A stretch of DNA of 64,000 bases from Pseudooceanicola onchidii (GCF_004959925.1 NZ_SPUW01000002.1:124001-188000); one strand, 5' to 3'; numbered from the stretch's first letter, positions 44,483 to 53,518 are shown. Translations and numbers: made by a program. The notes: generated by a model not told the origin, from the sequence alone.

Positions 44483-45649
44483 ATGCTTCCCACCAGCGCC
44501 TCGACCGACCATGACGAACTGCGCGACGCCCTGCGCGCGCTATGCAACGAATTTCCCGGCGACTATCACCGCACCCATGCCCGCAACGAAACCTATCCGG
44601 CCGAATTCATCGACGCGCTGACCCGCGACGGCTGGCTGGCCGCGATGATCCCGGAAGAGTTCGGCGGCGCGGGGCTGGGCCTGACCGAGGCCTCGATCGT
44701 GATGGAGGAGATCAACCGCTGCGGTGGCAATGCGGGCCACTGCCACGGGCAGATGTACAACATGGGCACCCTGCTGCGGCATGGATCGGACGCCCAGAAG
44801 GCCAAGTACCTGCCGGGCATCGCCAGCGGCGCGCTGCGCCTGCAGTCCATGGCCGTGACCGAACCGACGACCGGCACCGACACCACCAAGATCAAGACCG
44901 TCGCGAAGAAGCAGGGCGACCGCTATGTGGTGAACGGCCAGAAGGTCTGGATCAGCCGGATCGAACATTCGGACCTGATGATCCTGCTGGCCCGGACCAC
45001 GCCGCTGGACGAGGTGAAGCGCAAGTCGCTTGGCATGTCGATCTTCATCGTCGACCTCAAGCAGGCGATCGGCAACGGGATGGAGATCAAGCCGATCCGC
45101 AACATGGTGGGTCACGAGACCTACGAGGTCTTTTTCGACAACCTCGAGATCCCCGAAGAGAACCTGATCGGCGAAGAAGGCTATGGCTTCCGGTACATTC
45201 TGGACGGGCTGAATGCCGAACGCACGCTGATCGCGGCGGAATGCATCGGGGACGGCTACTGGTTCGTCGAAAAGGCCTCGACCTACGTCGGCGAACGCAC
45301 GGTCTTTGGCCGTCCGATCGGCCAGAACCAGGGCGTGCAATTCCCGATCGCAAAGTCCTACGTCAACATCGAAGCCGCCAACCTGATGCGGTTCGAAGCC
45401 TGCCGCAGGTTCGATGCGCATGAAGACTGCGGCGCGCAGGCGAACATGGCCAAGATGCTGGCGGCGGATGCCTCGTGGGAGGCCGCGAATGCCTGCCTGC
45501 AAAGCCATGGCGGCTTCGGCTTTGCCGAGGAGTACGACATCGAACGCAAGTTCCGCGAAACGCGGCTGTACCAGGTGGCGCCGATTTCGACCAACCTGAT
45601 CCTCAGCTATGTTGCCGAACACGTGCTGGGCATGCCCCGGTCGTTCTGA
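44483..45649 (+). CDS. Acyl-CoA dehydrogenase family protein, Glu on helix G
   Basis: A 388-residue FAD enzyme of the acyl-CoA dehydrogenase family. FAD and substrate motifs are QSMAVTEPTTGTDTTKIKTV, the C-terminal QSHGGFGFAEEYDIERKFRE and the arginine-rich tail. At the usual catalytic position (YEGT in medium-chain enzymes) it reads YQVAP (363-367), without Glu. A Glu is present in DGLNAERTLIA (Glu246), the place used by isovaleryl-CoA dehydrogenase. This suggests a branched substrate. It lies 23 nt after the transferase and 20 nt before the hydratase. Confidence 0.9.
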   Translation: MLPTSASTDHDELRDALRALCNEFPGDYHRTHARNETYPAEFIDALTRDGWLAAMIPEEFGGAGLGLTEASIVMEEINRCGGNAGHCHGQMYNMGTLLRHGSDAQKAKYLPGIASGALRLQSMAVTEPTTGTDTTKIKTVAKKQGDRYVVNGQKVWISRIEHSDLMILLARTTPLDEVKRKSLGMSIFIVDLKQAIGNGMEIKPIRNMVGHETYEVFFDNLEIPEENLIGEEGYGFRYILDGLNAERTLIAAECIGDGYWFVEKASTYVGERTVFGRPIGQNQGVQFPIAKSYVNIEAANLMRFEACRRFDAHEDCGAQANMAKMLAADASWEAANACLQSHGGFGFAEEYDIERKFRETRLYQVAPISTNLILSYVAEHVLGMPRSF

Positions 45650-45669
45650 CCGGGCCGGAGGACAGGATC

Positions 45670-46494
45670 ATGAGCAGTTTCGACGACTGGATCGGACGCA
45701 CCCGCAGCGCCACCGACACGATCACCGACCGGCTGGCGCGGGAATTCCGCGTCACCATCGGCGGGATGCACTGTAACGGGCCGGATGCGCCGGGCCTGCA
45801 GTGGATCCTGGCACCCGACATCTATCCGGCCGAGGACCTGGGCCGCGATGCCCATCCAAGGCTGGGTCTGGTGGTGCCGGACCTGGGTTTGCCACGGCGC
45901 ATGTGGGCCGGCGGGTCGATCACCTGGCATGGCGGCATCCGCGAAGGCGATACGGTGACCCGCGACACCACGGTGCGCGACATCACGTTCAAGGACGGCC
46001 GGACCGGGCGGCTTGGGTTCGTCACGCTGGATCATCGCTATCTGGTCGGCGGCGCCCTGCGCGTCGAGGAAGTGCACGACATCGTCTATCGCGAGGACCC
46101 CGATCCATCGGCGCCCACACCGGTGCCCCCGAAGGCCGAGCCATGGGAGGGGGCCGAGGTGCGCCGGGCCACGCCGGACGCGACCCTGCTGTTCCGCTAT
46201 TCGGCGATGACCTTCAACGGGCACCGCATCCATTACGATCACGACTATGCCACGCAGGTCGAAGGCTATGCCGGGCTGGTTGTGCACGGGCCGATCCAGT
46301 CGACCTGGATGCAGCACCTGGCGACCGACATGCTGGGCCAGGTGCCGGGCGCGTTCCGCTATCGCGGCCTGTCGCCCCTGACCGTCGGCACCCCCGTTGC
46401 GGTCGAAGCGCGCAGGACCGACACTGGTCTTGATCTGCGGGTGCGCGACCTGACGCGTGACGTGGTCACGATGGCGGCAACGGCGCAGGCGTAA
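45670..46494 (+). CDS. HTD2/FAS1-like hotdog dehydratase, probable mesaconyl-C4-CoA hydratase type
   Basis: A 274-residue double-hotdog protein of the FAS1-like dehydratase group that includes mesaconyl-C4-CoA hydratase. The N-terminal half contains MWAGGSITWHGGIREGDTVT. The C-terminal hotdog carries FRYSAMTFNGHRIHYDHDYA, with the catalytic Tyr/Asn/His of the MaoC-type HTD2 motif, then LVVHGPIQSTWMQHL. The start at 45670 follows GGAGGACAG; the frame is open upstream inside the dehydrogenase gene. It overlaps the convergent LysR gene by 29 nt. Confidence 0.85.
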   Translation: MSSFDDWIGRTRSATDTITDRLAREFRVTIGGMHCNGPDAPGLQWILAPDIYPAEDLGRDAHPRLGLVVPDLGLPRRMWAGGSITWHGGIREGDTVTRDTTVRDITFKDGRTGRLGFVTLDHRYLVGGALRVEEVHDIVYREDPDPSAPTPVPPKAEPWEGAEVRRATPDATLLFRYSAMTFNGHRIHYDHDYATQVEGYAGLVVHGPIQSTWMQHLATDMLGQVPGAFRYRGLSPLTVGTPVAVEARRTDTGLDLRVRDLTRDVVTMAATAQA

Positions 46495-47440
46495 GCGTGG
46501 CGGGATCGAAGGCCAGGCGGCCTTCCCAGATCCCGCGCCCGACCAGATCGGCGGCGACCTTCAGCGTCAGCGCCTCGATCGCGGCACAGGCGCGGGACTG
46601 CGCGACGCGGGGATTGCGGACAAGGTAGACGGGGCGCGAAATCACCGGGTCGACGATCGGGGCCTTCAGCAGGCGGCCGCTTTCCACGAAGTCGTGGCAG
46701 GCGGCCGGGGCGAAGATGGAAAACCCCGATCCGCGCGCGACCAGTTCCTTGATCTGGGTCATGGCATCAAGTTCGGTCACCACGTTCAACGCGATCCCGT
46801 TCGACTGCGCCGCGCGTTCGATGATCCGCCGCAGCCCGTGGCTTTCGCCGGGCAGCACCAGCTCGATCCGTTCCAGATCCCGCAGCGGCACGGGTGTGCC
46901 GGGGTCGGTCTTCAAGGGCCAGGCGTCGGGGGCCGAGAAGAAGTAAAGCTCTTCGTCCATCACGTGGGTGGACAGGAAATGCTCGGCGCCTTGCAGGTTG
47001 TAGAGCAGCCCGATCTCGACCGTTTCATCTTCGACCCAGGTCTTGATGAACCCGCTCATCGCCTCGCTGGCGCGCAGGCGGACGCGGGGCAGATCGACCC
47101 GGACGGTTTCGGCCAGCGGCACCGACATGACCATCGACGAGGATGGCGGCATACCGAACCGTACGGTGCCCGAGACCTCGGCCGACAGTTCCTTCATCTC
47201 GGACATGCAGCGGGTCATCATTGCCGAGATATCCTGCGCATGCCCCAGCAGGACCCGGCCTTCGGGGGTCAGTGACGATCCGCGTGGCGATCGGACGACC
47301 AGTTTCAGGCCCAGTTCGTCCTCCATGTTCGACAGGTGCTGCGACAACGAGGGCTGGGCCAGGTTCAGCTTCTGCGCGGCCTCGGACAGCGACCCGGACT
47401 GGGCAATGGCGATGATGTAGCGCAGCTGGCGAATATCCAT
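46466..47440 (-). CDS. LysR family transcriptional regulator
   Basis: A 324-residue LysR regulator. The N-terminal helix-turn-helix is MDIRQLRYIIAIAQSGSLSE, AAQKLNLAQPSLSQHLSNME (about 1-58). The substrate-binding domain (about 90-300) follows with SGTVRFGMPPSSSMVMSVPL. Its 3' end overlaps the 3' end of the hydratase gene by 29 nt on the opposite strand. It is the probable regulator of the CoA-ester cluster; the effector would be a CoA ester or its acid. Confidence 0.92.
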   Translation of the reverse strand: MDIRQLRYIIAIAQSGSLSEAAQKLNLAQPSLSQHLSNMEDELGLKLVVRSPRGSSLTPEGRVLLGHAQDISAMMTRCMSEMKELSAEVSGTVRFGMPPSSSMVMSVPLAETVRVDLPRVRLRASEAMSGFIKTWVEDETVEIGLLYNLQGAEHFLSTHVMDEELYFFSAPDAWPLKTDPGTPVPLRDLERIELVLPGESHGLRRIIERAAQSNGIALNVVTELDAMTQIKELVARGSGFSIFAPAACHDFVESGRLLKAPIVDPVISRPVYLVRNPRVAQSRACAAIEALTLKVAADLVGRGIWEGRLAFDPATLTPAPLPPS

Positions 47441-47509
47441 GGGCCATCCTTCGGGCGGGGCGCGCCGCCGGAGCGCGCCGGGTCGACCCGGTATCGGCGG
47501 CGCAGGGCG

Positions 47510-50500
47510 TCACGTCAATGCGCGACGCCCCGAGAGCCTGCGCACCAGTACGAAACAGGCCGGGATCACGAAGACGCCGATAAAGGTGGCCGCCGCCATG
47601 CCGCCCAGCACCGCGATGCCGATGGCGTTCTGCGCATTGGCCCCCGCCCCGGTCGCCAGCGCCAGTGGCAGAACCCCCATCATGAAGGCGAACGACGTCA
47701 TCAGGATCGGTCGCAGGCGCATGCGCGCGGCCTCGATCGCGGCGTCCAGGGTGCTGCGGCCCCGCTGTTCCAGATCGCGGGCAAATTCGACGATCAGGAT
47801 CGCGTTCTTGGCGGCCAGGCCGATGGTCGTCAGGATGCCCACCTTGAAATAGACGTCGTTCGACTGCCCGAAGAGCCAGGCGAAGGCAAAGGCCCCGGCG
47901 ACACCGACGGGCACCGACAGCATCACGGCAAAGGGGATCGACCAGCTTTCGTAAAGCGCGGCGAGCGACAGGAAGACCACCAGCGCCGACAGGGCATAGA
48001 GGTAGGGCGCCTGGTTGCCGGATTGCTGTTCCTGGAACGATAGGCCGGTCCAGGCCACGCCGTACCCGCCCTCCAGATCGGCGGCCAGCGCAGCGATGGC
48101 CTCCATCGCCTCACCCGAGGACGTGCCGGGCGCCGGGCTGCCCGAGATCGAGATCGCGTTCACCCCGTCGATCCGCGCCAGAGAGGGGGTGGAGGACACC
48201 CAGTAGGTTTCCATGAAGGACGCGAAGCTGACCATTTCGCCGCTGTTGTTGATGGCGAACCATGTCTCGATGTCCTCGGGCTGCATCCGGTATTCGGCCT
48301 CGGCCTGCACGATCACGGGGCGCAGCGATCCGTTCATGTCGAAATCGTTGACGCTGGACCCGGCAAAGATCGTCGACAGGATGCTGTTCACGCTCGACAC
48401 GCTGACGCCGAAGCTTTCGGCCTTCTGCTGATCGATATCGATGCGCAGCACGGCTTCGCTGTCGGTGCCGCGGGCGCGAACGTTGGACAGGCGCGCATCG
48501 CCCCCGGCAGCGGACTCGAGCTGGACGGCAGCCTCGCGCAAAGCCTCTTGCCCGGTGCCGCCGTAATCGACGAGGTACATGGAAAAGCCCGAGGTGTTGC
48601 CGAGCCCGGGGATCGCGGGCGGCTGGCTGAACATCACGCGCCCGGCGCGCAGGTTCCCGAACCTGGCCGTGGCCCGCGCAGCGACCGCCGAGGCGGACAG
48701 ATCCGCATCCTTGCGGTCGTCGAAGTCGCGCATCTTGACGAAGACCATGGCGGTGTTCTGACCCGACCCGCCGAAGCCGAAGCCAAGCGTGGCAAAGGTG
48801 CTTTCGACGGCTTCGGATTCCTCGGTGATCAGGTAGTCCTTGATCTGATCCACGACCTGCGCGGTCTGCGCCGTGGTCGACCCTTCGGACAGGTTGACCA
48901 TGGCCATCAGCACGCCCTGGTCTTCCTGCGGCAGGAAAGACGACGAGATCCGGGAATAGATCCCGCCCGCGCCGACGACCAGCCCGACGATCACCGCCAT
49001 CGCGATCAGCGGACGGCGCGACAGGCGGCCGACCGTGTTTTCATAACCGTTGGTCAGCCGGGCGAAGCCGGCGTTGAACCAGCGGGCCGGGGCGATCTGG
49101 CTGCCATGCCCGGTGCGGCGCAACATCGATGCGGTCAGCGCCGGCGTCAGGATCAGCGCGACCAGCGCCGACAGCACCATGGCCGAGATGATGGTGACCG
49201 AGAACTGGCGATAGATCACGCCGGTCGAGCCGCCGAAAAAGGCCATCGGCAGGAAGACCGCCGACAGCACCAGCGCGATGCCGATGACGGCCCCGGTGAT
49301 CTGGCGCATCCCCTTTTCGGTGGCGGGCAGCGGATCAAGCCCGTCTTCCTCCATCACGCGTTCGACGTTTTCGACCACGACGATCGCATCGTCCACCAGA
49401 AGGCCGATGGCCAGCACCATGGCGAACATGGTGAGCGTATTGATCGAATAACCCAGCACCGCGAGCGTCGCGAAGGTGCCTGCCAGAACGACCGGCACCG
49501 CGATGATCGGGATCAGCGTGGCGCGCCAGCTTTGCAGGAAGATCAGGATGACGAAGAAGACCAGAACTACCGCCTCGATCAGCGTGTGATAGACCTTTTC
49601 GATCGACAGTTCGACGAAGGGCGAGGTGTCGTAGGCATAGCGGATCGTCAGCCCCTCGGGGAGTGAGGGTTCAAGTTCGGTCAGGGTTGCGCGCACGGCC
49701 TCGGCGGTGTCGACGGCATTGGCGCCGGTCGCAAGGTTGATGCCGAACCCGGCCGCATTGGCGCTGTCAAAGCTGGAATCGCCGCCATAACTTTCCTGCC
49801 CGATCTCGATCCGCGCGACGTCACCCAGAAGCACCTGGCTGCCGTCCTCCTCGGACCTGAGCAGGATGTTCTGGAAATCCTCGACCCCGGTCAGCTGGCT
49901 TTGCGCGGTGATCGTGGCGGTGAACTGCTGGCCCGCCACCACAGGCATTTCGCCAAGGGATCCGACCGACACGGTGGTGTTCTGCGCCCGGATCGCATCG
50001 GTCACGTCCGACGGCGTCAGCTGGAATTCATACAGCGACAGCGGATCAAGCCAGACCCGAAGCGCATAGCCGGACCCGAAGATGTTCAGCCCGCCGACCC
50101 CTTCGGTCCGCTGCACCGGTCCCGACACCTGGTTGTCAAGGATATCGCCCAGCTGGATGGTCGAATACCGCCCGTCTTCCGACACGATCGCGCCGACCAT
50201 GAGGATCGACGAACTGGACCGCGACACCGACACGCCCGAGGACTGCACCGCGTCGGGAAGCCGCCCTTCGACCTGGCTGACCTTGGACTGCACGTTGTTC
50301 TGTGCGTCCACCGGATCGATGCTTTCATCGAACGTGAGAGAGATCGACGACGACCCCTCGCGCGAGGTGCTTTCCATGTACAGCACGCCGTCCAGCCCGG
50401 TCATCGCGTCCTCGATCACCGAGGTGACCGAATTCTCGACCGCCGAGGCCGTGGCGCCGGAATAGCTTGCGCTGACCCGGATCGTCGTGGGCGCGATGTC

Positions 50501-50608
50501 GGGGTATTGCGACACCGGAAGCTGGGTGAAGGAAAACGCGCCGGCCAGCATGGCGACGATGGCAAGAACCCAGGCGAAGATGGGCCGGTGGATGAAAAAC
50601 TGGGCCAT
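47510..50608 (-). CDS. RND multidrug efflux permease (AcrB/MexB, HAE1 type)
   Basis: A 1032-residue inner-membrane pump that uses the proton gradient to expel hydrophobic compounds through a tripartite channel. Twelve helices and two large periplasmic loops are seen. The N-terminal MAQFFIHRPIFAWVLAIVAM is typical, and the proton-relay Asp pair is in GLLVDDAIVVVENVERVMEE. The C-terminal QRGRSTLDAAIEAARMRLRP and the block with LATGAGANAQNAIGIAVLGG fit HAE1. It is 3 nt after the adaptor gene. No outer-membrane TolC-type gene is nearby. Confidence 0.95.
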   Translation of the reverse strand: MAQFFIHRPIFAWVLAIVAMLAGAFSFTQLPVSQYPDIAPTTIRVSASYSGATASAVENSVTSVIEDAMTGLDGVLYMESTSREGSSSISLTFDESIDPVDAQNNVQSKVSQVEGRLPDAVQSSGVSVSRSSSSILMVGAIVSEDGRYSTIQLGDILDNQVSGPVQRTEGVGGLNIFGSGYALRVWLDPLSLYEFQLTPSDVTDAIRAQNTTVSVGSLGEMPVVAGQQFTATITAQSQLTGVEDFQNILLRSEEDGSQVLLGDVARIEIGQESYGGDSSFDSANAAGFGINLATGANAVDTAEAVRATLTELEPSLPEGLTIRYAYDTSPFVELSIEKVYHTLIEAVVLVFFVILIFLQSWRATLIPIIAVPVVLAGTFATLAVLGYSINTLTMFAMVLAIGLLVDDAIVVVENVERVMEEDGLDPLPATEKGMRQITGAVIGIALVLSAVFLPMAFFGGSTGVIYRQFSVTIISAMVLSALVALILTPALTASMLRRTGHGSQIAPARWFNAGFARLTNGYENTVGRLSRRPLIAMAVIVGLVVGAGGIYSRISSSFLPQEDQGVLMAMVNLSEGSTTAQTAQVVDQIKDYLITEESEAVESTFATLGFGFGGSGQNTAMVFVKMRDFDDRKDADLSASAVAARATARFGNLRAGRVMFSQPPAIPGLGNTSGFSMYLVDYGGTGQEALREAAVQLESAAGGDARLSNVRARGTDSEAVLRIDIDQQKAESFGVSVSSVNSILSTIFAGSSVNDFDMNGSLRPVIVQAEAEYRMQPEDIETWFAINNSGEMVSFASFMETYWVSSTPSLARIDGVNAISISGSPAPGTSSGEAMEAIAALAADLEGGYGVAWTGLSFQEQQSGNQAPYLYALSALVVFLSLAALYESWSIPFAVMLSVPVGVAGAFAFAWLFGQSNDVYFKVGILTTIGLAAKNAILIVEFARDLEQRGRSTLDAAIEAARMRLRPILMTSFAFMMGVLPLALATGAGANAQNAIGIAVLGGMAAATFIGVFVIPACFVLVRRLSGRRALT

Positions 50609-50611
50609 GGG

Positions 50612-51916
50612 TCAGTCCTGCCCGCCGGACGCCGCGTCTTCGACCACGCCCTCGGCGTTGATCGTGACCGGCACGGGATTGATCTGCGCGCCATCCGCGA
50701 GGTTGGTCAGCCCGTCCACGATCAGCTGATCACCGATCTCGACCCCGCCAGTGGTGATCCAGGCGTTCTGGTAGGTGCCGGAATAGTCCAGCGTGACCTG
50801 CCGGGCCGTGCCGTCGCGCGCGACAAAGGCGGTCAGGCTGCCGTCGGACTGCCGTTCGGTGCCGCGTTGCGGAACAAGGATCGCGGTCTGCTGGCCGATG
50901 GTGATGCCGACGCGCAGGAACTGGCCGGGGATGATCAGGCTGTCGGGGTTGTCGAACTGAAACCGCAGCGCGATGCTTCCCGTGGTCGTCGACACCTGCC
51001 GCGACGGGCTGACGAAGGTGCCCGTGCCTTCATAGGTTTCACCGTTTTCCAGCGTCAGCGTGGCCTGAAGATTGTCGCCGGGCTGCATCGTCCCGCCCCG
51101 GATGCGCGACCGCACCCGCAACATCCGGGCCGAGCTTTCCGAGACATCGACAAAGATCGGATCCATCGCCGTGACCGAGGTCAGGGCGTCCGTCTGGTTG
51201 GCCGTCACGATGGCCCCGACCGATACCGCGCTGACCTCGGCCATGCCGGCAATGGGGCTGCGGATTTCGACCCGGTTCAGGTCCAGTTGCGCGGTCTGAA
51301 GCGCGGCCTCGGCGCTGGACAGGCTGGCCTGTGCCTGCGCCAGGGTCGACCGCGCCGTCTGCAGATCCGAGGTCGTGACCCCCGTGCCTTCCAGTCGCGC
51401 ATAGCGGTCGACCGTGGCCCGCGCGGTATCGACCGCCACGGCGGCACCATCGCGTTCCGCCTGTGCAGCGGCCAACGCGGCCTCGTAGGTGTCGGCCTCA
51501 AGCCGGAACAGCACATCGCCGACTTCGACCGCGACGCCGGGCTGATAGGTGATCTCCTCGACCATGCCGTTGACGCGCGGGCGGATGGCCGTCTGGGCAG
51601 AGGCCACGGCGCGGCCGGGAAGCGTGACCGAAAAGGGAACCTCTGCCTCCTCAAGCGTGACGACACCAACATCCGTGACCCGACCAGCGGCACCGGGCAT
51701 CGGCTGCGCGGTCAAGGGCGTGGCAAGCAAGATCAATGGGATAAGAACGGTCGAAAGGGGTCGGCGGGGAATACGGGGGATCAACGGTAAAGGCCTCAAC
51801 TGCGGGTCGGTTACGGTATGAGATACGCCCCCATCCCGCCATTCCGTCGGGTGAAAAATGCAAATGCGGCACTGCAGCGTCGACGGGTCCGCGCCTTTGC
51901 TTCGCACCTGCAGCAT
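50612..51916 (-). CDS. RND efflux periplasmic adaptor (MexA/AcrA type)
   Basis: A membrane-fusion protein linking the pump to an outer-membrane channel. The 434-residue reading includes a doubtful N-terminus. The likely export signal is RRPLSTVLIPLILLATPLTA at about residues 51-70, so the true start may be further in, for example a TTG at 51799 (395 residues). The lipoyl halves (RPRVNGMVEEITYQPGVAVE and RVEIRSPIAGMAEVSAVSVG) flank a coiled hairpin, and the beta-barrel domain follows. It is the first gene of the pump operon. No ribosome site marks any start clearly. Confidence 0.88.
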   Translation of the reverse strand: MLQVRSKGADPSTLQCRICIFHPTEWRDGGVSHTVTDPQLRPLPLIPRIPRRPLSTVLIPLILLATPLTAQPMPGAAGRVTDVGVVTLEEAEVPFSVTLPGRAVASAQTAIRPRVNGMVEEITYQPGVAVEVGDVLFRLEADTYEAALAAAQAERDGAAVAVDTARATVDRYARLEGTGVTTSDLQTARSTLAQAQASLSSAEAALQTAQLDLNRVEIRSPIAGMAEVSAVSVGAIVTANQTDALTSVTAMDPIFVDVSESSARMLRVRSRIRGGTMQPGDNLQATLTLENGETYEGTGTFVSPSRQVSTTTGSIALRFQFDNPDSLIIPGQFLRVGITIGQQTAILVPQRGTERQSDGSLTAFVARDGTARQVTLDYSGTYQNAWITTGGVEIGDQLIVDGLTNLADGAQINPVPVTINAEGVVEDAASGGQD

Positions 51917-51978
51917 TCGCAGGCATCAGCTGGGGTCGTCACCGATCCCCGCGCAGGCAGGTCATGATCCACAGCTAT

Positions 51979-51997
51979 TGACTATTTTTATCAGGTA
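51979..51997 (+). promoter_or_regulatory. Iron-block operator copy C, upstream of the exb/tonB operon
   Basis: TGACTATTTTTATCAGGTA matches 14 of 19 positions of the copy at 57100-57118. It also has the TGA-N9-TCA form known for RirA iron-responsive operators of rhizobia. It lies 66 nt before the first gene of the exbB operon, and with the preceding T it forms TTGACT, a possible -35. Confidence 0.65.
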
Positions 51998-52063
51998 TTC
52001 GACAACCTTCGCGACCGCGGCACAGCCCGCGACCCGGATTCCCAGAGGCGAAAGGTGGACAAG

Positions 52064-52492
52064 ATGCGGAAAAGGCTGACTTCGATGATGGCGGGGACGG
52101 CGATGATCCTGTCCTCCGCCCCCCTGGCCGCCCAGGATCAGACACCGCACATGTCGGTCGAACTGAACGCCGCGCAGCCGCAGGATGACGCCTGCAAGCT
52201 GTCGTTCCTGGTGCAAAGCACGCACGAGGCCGCGATCACCAAGGTGGTCTATGAGACGGTGATCTTCGATGCCTCGGGTCAGGTGAACCGGCTGACGCTC
52301 TTTGATTTCGGCGCGCTGCCGCCGGGCCGCCCGCGCGTGCGGCAGTTCGTCATTCCCGCGACCGCCTGTGACGGGATCGGGCAGATCCTGTTCAACGGGG
52401 CACAGACCTGTGACGGCGCGGGCCTGCCCGAGGGCGCCTGTTCCACCGGGCTTGAGCTTAAGACCCGCACCGAGATCGAGGTGATCGGATGA
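52064..52492 (+). CDS. Exported protein of unknown function in the exb/tonB operon
   Basis: A 142-residue protein beginning MRKRLTSMMAGTAMILSSAP. The signal peptide is about 1-23 (ending PLAAQ). The mature domain has four cysteines and reads like a small beta-rich periplasmic protein, with KVVYETVIFDASGQVNRLTL near the middle. The ATG at 52064 follows AAGGTGG by 5 nt; a GTG at 52055 is the alternative. It overlaps exbB by 4 nt, so it is part of the TonB-energising operon. I do not recognise the family; its constant link to exbB suggests a helper of iron or heme uptake. Confidence 0.75.
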   Translation: MRKRLTSMMAGTAMILSSAPLAAQDQTPHMSVELNAAQPQDDACKLSFLVQSTHEAAITKVVYETVIFDASGQVNRLTLFDFGALPPGRPRVRQFVIPATACDGIGQILFNGAQTCDGAGLPEGACSTGLELKTRTEIEVIG

Positions 52493-53139
52493 CCGCCGTT
52501 CTGGACCTGATCCGCCGCATCGCCGACATCGGCGGCCCTGTCGTCATGATCCTGCTGGCCGTGTCGGTGATCACCCTGGCCGTGGTGCTTTACAAGATCT
52601 GGCAATTCACCGCCGCCGGCGTCGGGCGTCACCGCGCGCTGTCGCAGGCGGTCGCGGCCTGGGATGCCGGTGACCGGGCGATCGCCCGCGAGGCCCTGTC
52701 GCGGTCGACCAGCTATCTCGCCCCGGTTGTCGATCAGGCGTTTTCGTCCGGCCCCGGCGCGACCGAACGGCTCGAGGCCGAGGCCGAGATGCGCTTTGCC
52801 AAGCTGGAACGCGGGCTGCGCTATCTGGACAGTGTCGCGCAGTTGGCCCCGCTGCTGGGTCTCTTCGGGACGGTTCTGGGCATGATCGAAGCGTTCCAGG
52901 CGTTGCAGGATGCCGGGTCGCAGGTCGATCCGTCGATCCTTGCCGGCGGTATCTGGGTGGCGCTTCTGACCACGGCGGTCGGGCTGGTGGTGGCCATGCC
53001 GACGGCGGTGGTCCTGTCGTGGTTCGAAGGCCGGATGGACAGCGAACGCGTGCTGGCCGGGCGCGCGATCCAGACGGTGCTGCAACCGCGCGGATCTGCC
53101 CCCGTCGGCGCGCCGGAAGGTGTGCCCGCCCATGCGTAA
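52489..53139 (+). CDS. exbB: TonB-system proton channel ExbB
   Basis: A 216-residue MotA/TolQ/ExbB-family protein with three membrane helices: one near 17-38 (GPVVMILLAVSVITLAVVLY) and two in the second half. AQLAPLLGLFGTVLGMIEAF (about 118-137) is the signature, and GIWVALLTTAVGLVVAMPTA carries the conserved Thr of the proton path. ExbB pentamers surround ExbD and energise TonB. It lacks the long N-terminal periplasmic extension of some ExbB. It overlaps exbD by 8 nt. Confidence 0.93.
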   Translation: MTAVLDLIRRIADIGGPVVMILLAVSVITLAVVLYKIWQFTAAGVGRHRALSQAVAAWDAGDRAIAREALSRSTSYLAPVVDQAFSSGPGATERLEAEAEMRFAKLERGLRYLDSVAQLAPLLGLFGTVLGMIEAFQALQDAGSQVDPSILAGGIWVALLTTAVGLVVAMPTAVVLSWFEGRMDSERVLAGRAIQTVLQPRGSAPVGAPEGVPAHA

Positions 53140-53518
53140 GGCCAAGAGGGCATCGCGGCTGTCGATGACGTCCCTGATCGACGTCATCTTCCTGCTGCTG
53201 CTCTTCTTCATGCTGACCTCGACCTTCTCGAAATTCTCCGAGGTCGAGCTGATGGCGGCCGGATCCTCCGTGGGCGCATCCTCGGACCGTCCGCCGCTGT
53301 TCCTGCGCCTGTCGCCTGAGGCGCTGAACCTCAACGGTCGCGACCTGGCGGTCGAGGGGCTGGCCGAGGCGCTTGGCCCGGAAGCCGACGTCGACAGCCC
53401 GCGGTCGCTGATCGTGGCACTGGCGCCCGAAGTCACCGCGCAGCGGCTGACCGACCTGCTGGTGGTGCTGCGCGGCGTGCCGGGCGTGACGCCGATGGTT
53501 CTGGGGGGCGGAACGTGA
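53132..53518 (+). CDS. exbD: TonB-system protein ExbD (first copy, with proton Asp)
   Basis: A 128-residue ExbD. The basic tail MRKAKRASR leads to a single membrane helix with the essential Asp17 in LSMTSLIDVIFLLLLFFM, and a periplasmic domain ends LRGVPGVTPMVLGG. The ATG at 53132 lies in the exbB end and follows GGAAGG; an in-frame ATG at 53120 is less likely. It is directly followed by a second ExbD-like gene, overlapping by 4 nt. Confidence 0.93.
   Translation: MRKAKRASRLSMTSLIDVIFLLLLFFMLTSTFSKFSEVELMAAGSSVGASSDRPPLFLRLSPEALNLNGRDLAVEGLAEALGPEADVDSPRSLIVALAPEVTAQRLTDLLVVLRGVPGVTPMVLGGGT

Noticed and set aside
49901-51790. 629-residue rightward open frame
   Set aside because: Antisense shadow of the RND permease and adaptor, typical of high-GC DNA.
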